The notes beneath the pieces are model-generated. The model was given only the letters and a program-made list of their open reading frames with translations, had not been told where the DNA came from and did no database searches. The position numbers were made by a program, and so were the translations under genes. Source: Caccoplasma intestinavium (GTDB lineage Bacteria; Bacteroidota; Bacteroidia; Bacteroidales; UBA11471). From it: a stretch of 64,000 nucleotides of DNA. Positions 60,662-64,000 of this stretch are shown in pieces. The stretch covers positions 5,294 through 69,293 of the forward strand of contig DVKT01000062.1 of the NCBI GenBank assembly GCA_018715885.1, given 5' to 3'. Each line of letters starts with the position of its first letter. Position 1 is the first letter of the stretch.

Positions 60662-62140
60662 TTATTTCACAACGATAGGTTTGTATTTGGGTACGAGGGC
60701 TTTCATGATAAACCATGCGATGAGGTAAGCAACGGCGCAAATACAGAAGATGATCATATATCCGGCTTGTTTACCTTCAAATCCCATGAAGCGGAAAGCC
60801 GCTCCCAAGTTTTCGGAATGGGTAAACAACGCACCGGCTCCTTTGTTAATGAGGAACGATCCGACACCTCCAGCCATACCACCGATACCGGTAATGGTTG
60901 CAATAGCCCCTTTGGGGAACATATCGCCGATGGTCGAGAAGAGATTAGCACTCCATGCTTGGTGTCCGGCTCCTGCCAAACCGATAATGATAGCCGGCCA
61001 CCATACCGAAATGGCTCCGGCTCCTTGTGCAAACAAAGCGGGCAGAGGTAGGAATGCGAAAATAAGCATGGCCAACATACGTCCTGCATAAGGATTCATG
61101 CCTTTTTTATCGACAAAGAGACGGGGCAGATAACCGCCGAAGATAGAGAGAACGGTTACAATGGCATAAAGCGTAATAATGAGTGCAATACCCATACCGG
61201 AACTCGATTCATAGCCGTATTGGTCAGAGAAGTAAGCTGGTGCCCAGAAAAGATAGAACCACCATACGCCATCGGTAAAGAATTTACCTACGATGAACGA
61301 CCATGTTTGGCGGTAACAGAAACATTTCCAAAAAGGAATTGTTTTTTCTTCGCCTTTCTTTTCTTCTGTTTTTACGGTTTCGTTATCGTCTTGGAGAATA
61401 TAGTCCAACTCGGCTTGGTTGACATGTTTCGATTTTTCGGGTTTGTCATACATGAATACCCAGAATCCCATCCAAAGGAAGCCCAGTGCACCAATGATGA
61501 CGAATGCCATTTCCCAACCACCGCCTATACCACGATCTTTGAAATATTGGGCCAACAAGGGAATAGTGGCAGGGGCGACAAGTGCGCCTACCGATGCACC
61601 CGAGTTGAAAATGGAGGTAGCGAATGCTCGGTCTTTTTTAGGAAAATATTCGGCGGTTACTTTGATGGCTGCTGGGAAGTTACCGGCTTCACCGAGTGCA
61701 AGAATACAGCGTGCAGCAATAAAGAGCCATACGCTGGTCGTTGCGATAGCGAGAGCTGCTGTGGTTCCCGATTGCACGGCCGTCATGAGCTTTACGGTTT
61801 CATAACCTTGAATATGCATGGTCAACCAGCCGCAAAGAGCGTGCGCACAAGCGCCGAAGCTCCATACACCGATAGCCCAAAGGTATCCTTTCTTGGTTCC
61901 CATCCAATCTACGAATTTTCCGGCAAAGAGCATACAGATGGCATAGATGATGGAGAATGTGGCGGTAATTGTACCGTAATCGTTATCGGTCCAGTGAAAT
62001 TCGGGCGCGATAAAATCTTTCCATGTAAGCGACAACACTTGACGGTCCATGTAATTGACGGTAGTTGCGACGAAAAGCAATACGCACATCCACCATCGCC
62101 AGTTTGTTGCCAGTTTAGTTGTTGTTGAAGTTTGAGCCAT
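60662..62140 (-). CDS. MFS transporter, hexuronate (ExuT-like)
   Basis: 492 residues with 12 membrane segments. The N-terminal WWMCVLLFVATTVNYMDRQVLSL segment is typical of the anion:cation symporter (ExuT/GudP) branch, and GEAGNFPAAIKVTAEYFPKKDRAFATSIFNSGASVG is its loop signature. Downstream of eda and kdgK on the same strand, but separated from eda by a terminator-like hairpin. Uptake of galacturonate or glucuronate is inferred from the branch and the neighbours. Confidence 0.85.
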   Translation of the reverse strand: MAQTSTTTKLATNWRWWMCVLLFVATTVNYMDRQVLSLTWKDFIAPEFHWTDNDYGTITATFSIIYAICMLFAGKFVDWMGTKKGYLWAIGVWSFGACAHALCGWLTMHIQGYETVKLMTAVQSGTTAALAIATTSVWLFIAARCILALGEAGNFPAAIKVTAEYFPKKDRAFATSIFNSGASVGALVAPATIPLLAQYFKDRGIGGGWEMAFVIIGALGFLWMGFWVFMYDKPEKSKHVNQAELDYILQDDNETVKTEEKKGEEKTIPFWKCFCYRQTWSFIVGKFFTDGVWWFYLFWAPAYFSDQYGYESSSGMGIALIITLYAIVTVLSIFGGYLPRLFVDKKGMNPYAGRMLAMLIFAFLPLPALFAQGAGAISVWWPAIIIGLAGAGHQAWSANLFSTIGDMFPKGAIATITGIGGMAGGVGSFLINKGAGALFTHSENLGAAFRFMGFEGKQAGYMIIFCICAVAYLIAWFIMKALVPKYKPIVVK

Positions 62141-62181
62141 AAAACGTGTTTTTATGATAATTGAAAAGTTACAGAGATAAA

Positions 62182-62219
62182 GTAAAGAAGGCAGGTTTGA
62201 CTGGACCTGTCTTCTTTAC
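62182..62219 (-). terminator. Hairpin between eda and the transporter
   Basis: GTAAAGAAGGCAGGT and ACCTGTCTTCTTTAC form a 15-bp stem (one G-U). It lies just after the eda stop, so it may partly end the kdgK-eda transcript. Confidence 0.65.
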
Positions 62220-62228
62220 CTGATTTAA

Positions 62229-62894
62229 TTAGCGGATTTCTTTGATGATGTCGAGTGCACCTTTGCAGAGGTCGGTGATTTTGCTCCACTCTTTGGCGGC
62301 TATAACCTCTTTGGGGAAGAGGTTGCTACCCATACCTACGCAGGTAACGCCGGCTTTGAACCAGCCTTCGAGGTTTTCGCGGGTGGGTTTCACACCTCCG
62401 GTTACCATCAGGTTGCTCCACGGCATGGGGGCTTTCAATCCTTTTACAAAAGCGTTTCCGAGAACATCGCCGGGGAACACTTTGCAGAGGTCGCAACCCG
62501 ATTCTTGTGCAAATCCGATTTCCGATACCGATCCGCAGCCCGGAGTATAGGGAACGAGACGGCGGTTACATACTTTGGATATTTCGGGGTTGAACAGCGG
62601 GCCGACTACGAAGTTCGCTCCTAACTGGATATACAGGGCGGCGGTTGCGGGGTCTACGATCGAACCTACACCCATTGCCATTTCGGGACATTCTTTGGCG
62701 GCGAATTTTACCACCGCGGCAAATACTTCGTGGGCGAAATCGCCGCGGTTGGTAAATTCAAATGCGCGAACACCACCTTCGTAACAAGCTTTTACCACTT
62801 GTTTGGCAACTTCGGGATCTTTGTGATAGAATACCGGAACCATGCCGGTGGAGGCTATTTTTTGGAGAACCTCTGTTTTTGAAAATTTAGCCAT
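62229..62894 (-). CDS. eda: 2-keto-3-deoxy-6-phosphogluconate aldolase
   Basis: Splits KDPG to pyruvate and glyceraldehyde-3-phosphate. The 221 residues contain GVRAFEFTNRGDFAHE (Glu of the active site) and SGCDLCKVFPGDVLGNAF (Schiff-base Lys). Also annotated as 4-hydroxy-2-oxoglutarate aldolase. It follows kdgK by 52 bases, forming the last two steps of the hexuronate route. Confidence 0.94.
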   Translation of the reverse strand: MAKFSKTEVLQKIASTGMVPVFYHKDPEVAKQVVKACYEGGVRAFEFTNRGDFAHEVFAAVVKFAAKECPEMAMGVGSIVDPATAALYIQLGANFVVGPLFNPEISKVCNRRLVPYTPGCGSVSEIGFAQESGCDLCKVFPGDVLGNAFVKGLKAPMPWSNLMVTGGVKPTRENLEGWFKAGVTCVGMGSNLFPKEVIAAKEWSKITDLCKGALDIIKEIR

Positions 62895-62946
62895 AATTGT
62901 TAGTTTTATTTGGATAATATTACTGTTCTGTAAGATATAGTATCAA

Positions 62947-63990
62947 TTATCTGGACACCCGACCAGAAGCATCACCGCTCATGAGCTTTTCGACCTCCTC
63001 GACAGTCGCCAAGTTGTAGTCGCCATATATGGTATGTTTCAGGCAGGAAGCAGCCACAGCGAAGTCGAGCGCCTTCTGGTCATCACCGGTATAAGTGAGC
63101 AACCCGTATATGAGTCCGCCCATGAAAGAGTCTCCGCCCCCGACACGGTCCACGATGTGGGTAATATCGTAACGGCGCGACTGGAACAATTTTCCGTCGG
63201 CAAACAGCACTCCGCCCCACGTATTATGGTTTGCGTTGATAGACCCTCTCAAAGTGATGATCACTTTCTTGGCCCTCGGGAATTTCTTCATCAGTTGAGA
63301 ACAAACCGATTCGAACTCGGCCGCATTCACCTCACCGTTGGTCTGAGCCACATCGAATCCCTCCGGTTTGATGCCGAATACCTTCTCAGCGTCCTCTTCG
63401 TTACCGAGAATCACGTCGCAACCCTCCACGAGAGCCGGCATGATTTCAGCCGCCGATTTGCCGTATTTCCAGAGGTTCTTTCTGTAATTGAGGTCGCAAG
63501 ATACGGTAACACCGAGTTTATTAGCCACTTTGATGGCTTCGAGACACGCATCGGCCGCCCCCTGCGAGAGCGCCGGCGTAATACCCGTCCAGTGGAACCA
63601 ATCAGCCCCTTTGAGTACCTTTTCCCAGTCGATCATACCCGGTTTGATCTCGGCAATGGCCGAATGCGCACGGTCATAAACGACCTTGCTGGCGCGAGCC
63701 ACAGCCCCCGTTTCGAGGAAGTATATACCGAGACGGTCTCCCCCGTAGATGAAATTATCGGTTTTGACGCCATATTTGTGCAGATCCATTTCGCAAGACT
63801 TTGCGATGTCGTTTTTCGGCATACGCGTAACGAATTCGGCATTAAGGCCGTAGTTGGCCAGAGATACAGCCACATTAGCCTCCCCGCCGCCGAAAGTAGC
63901 GGAAAATTCCTTAGCCTGTGAAAAACGCAGATAACCGGGCGTTGCCAGTCGCAACATGATTTCCCCGAAAGTAACAACTTTTTTGCTCAT
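62947..63990 (-). CDS. kdgK: 2-keto-3-deoxygluconate kinase
   Basis: PfkB-family sugar kinase that phosphorylates KDG to KDPG. The 347 residues begin MSKKVVTFGEIMLRLATPGYLRF; GGGEANVAVSLANYGL and VDRVGGGDSFMGGLIYGLL are the PfkB signatures, the latter holding the catalytic Asp. Immediately upstream of eda on the same strand. The gene is complete; its promoter lies outside the window. Confidence 0.94.
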   Translation of the reverse strand: MSKKVVTFGEIMLRLATPGYLRFSQAKEFSATFGGGEANVAVSLANYGLNAEFVTRMPKNDIAKSCEMDLHKYGVKTDNFIYGGDRLGIYFLETGAVARASKVVYDRAHSAIAEIKPGMIDWEKVLKGADWFHWTGITPALSQGAADACLEAIKVANKLGVTVSCDLNYRKNLWKYGKSAAEIMPALVEGCDVILGNEEDAEKVFGIKPEGFDVAQTNGEVNAAEFESVCSQLMKKFPRAKKVIITLRGSINANHNTWGGVLFADGKLFQSRRYDITHIVDRVGGGDSFMGGLIYGLLTYTGDDQKALDFAVAASCLKHTIYGDYNLATVEEVEKLMSGDASGRVSR

Positions 63991-64000
63991 AGCAGTTTGT

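Noticed and set aside
61220..62128. 302-codon open frame antisense to the ExuT-like transporter
   Set aside because: Opposite 12 membrane segments; its composition reflects the complement of hydrophobic codons.
63034..63921. 295-codon open frame antisense to kdgK
   Set aside because: Opposite an intact kdgK gene; no family recognised.
1..64000. CRISPR arrays, tRNA and rRNA genes, intact insertion sequences
   Set aside because: The intergenic regions were read for regular spacer repeats, T-arm sequences and transposase genes; none was seen.

Overview
This is a 64 kb stretch of a chromosome from a member of the order Bacteroidales (phylum Bacteroidota). The evidence is the repeated TAnnTTTG promoter box of that phylum, a fused LpxC-FabZ, a serine palmitoyltransferase for sphingolipids, a threonine operon with an ApgM-type homoserine kinase instead of ThrB, and several protein families largely confined to the phylum (DUF4301, DUF4831, DUF4932, DUF5690, DUF6249). 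The genus cannot be read from the sequence. No rRNA, tRNA, CRISPR array or intact insertion sequence was seen.

Layout. 1-2.7 kb: 3' part of an alkyl sulfatase and a small beta-barrel protein. 2.7-11.3 kb: housekeeping genes (NAD(P)HX repair, hpt, adk, obgE, pgeF, an OmpH-like lipoprotein, pepD). 11.4-12.9 kb: a GH28 pectinase. 13.1-18.7 kb: threonine biosynthesis (thrA, apgM, thrC) preceded by a 15-codon leader peptide and an attenuator hairpin. 19.1-26.2 kb: a probable envelope-stress island, made of an ECF sigma factor with a two-helix partner, a divergent DUF6249 protein, three DUF4932 metalloprotease-like exported proteins, PspC and a PadR repressor. 26.2-26.8 kb: interspersed repeats. 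26.9-41.1 kb: pdxA, rlmN, an envelope-biogenesis operon (coaX, outer-membrane protein, lptC, CorC/HlyC, ppiD), a DivIC/FtsB-like gene, a cupin, rpsF-rpsR-rplI and relA. 41.3-46.2 kb: catalase, flavodoxin, DUF4301, carboxynorspermidine dehydrogenase. 46.3-49.5 kb: a 2-aminoethylphosphonate operon (phnW, phnX, DUF5690 transporter). 49.8-51.3 kb: bcp and recA. 51.4-53.4 kb: remains of a mobile element with broken genes and a candidate structured RNA. 53.5-57.4 kb: lipid A operon lpxD-lpxC/fabZ-lpxA. 57.6-60.4 kb: serine palmitoyltransferase and an exported C1 peptidase. 60.7-64 kb: hexuronate catabolism (kdgK, eda, ExuT-like transporter), which would take up products of pectin breakage by enzymes such as the GH28 protein.

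The observations that most deserve follow-up are the 19-26 kb island with its mirror-image ECF promoters and a paralogue that has lost its zinc motif, the threonine leader peptide, the candidate RNA at 53.06-53.28 kb, and the DUF5690 protein tied to phosphonate use. Starts were often moved inward from the longest open frame because a TAnnTTTG box or a ribosome-binding site lies inside it.
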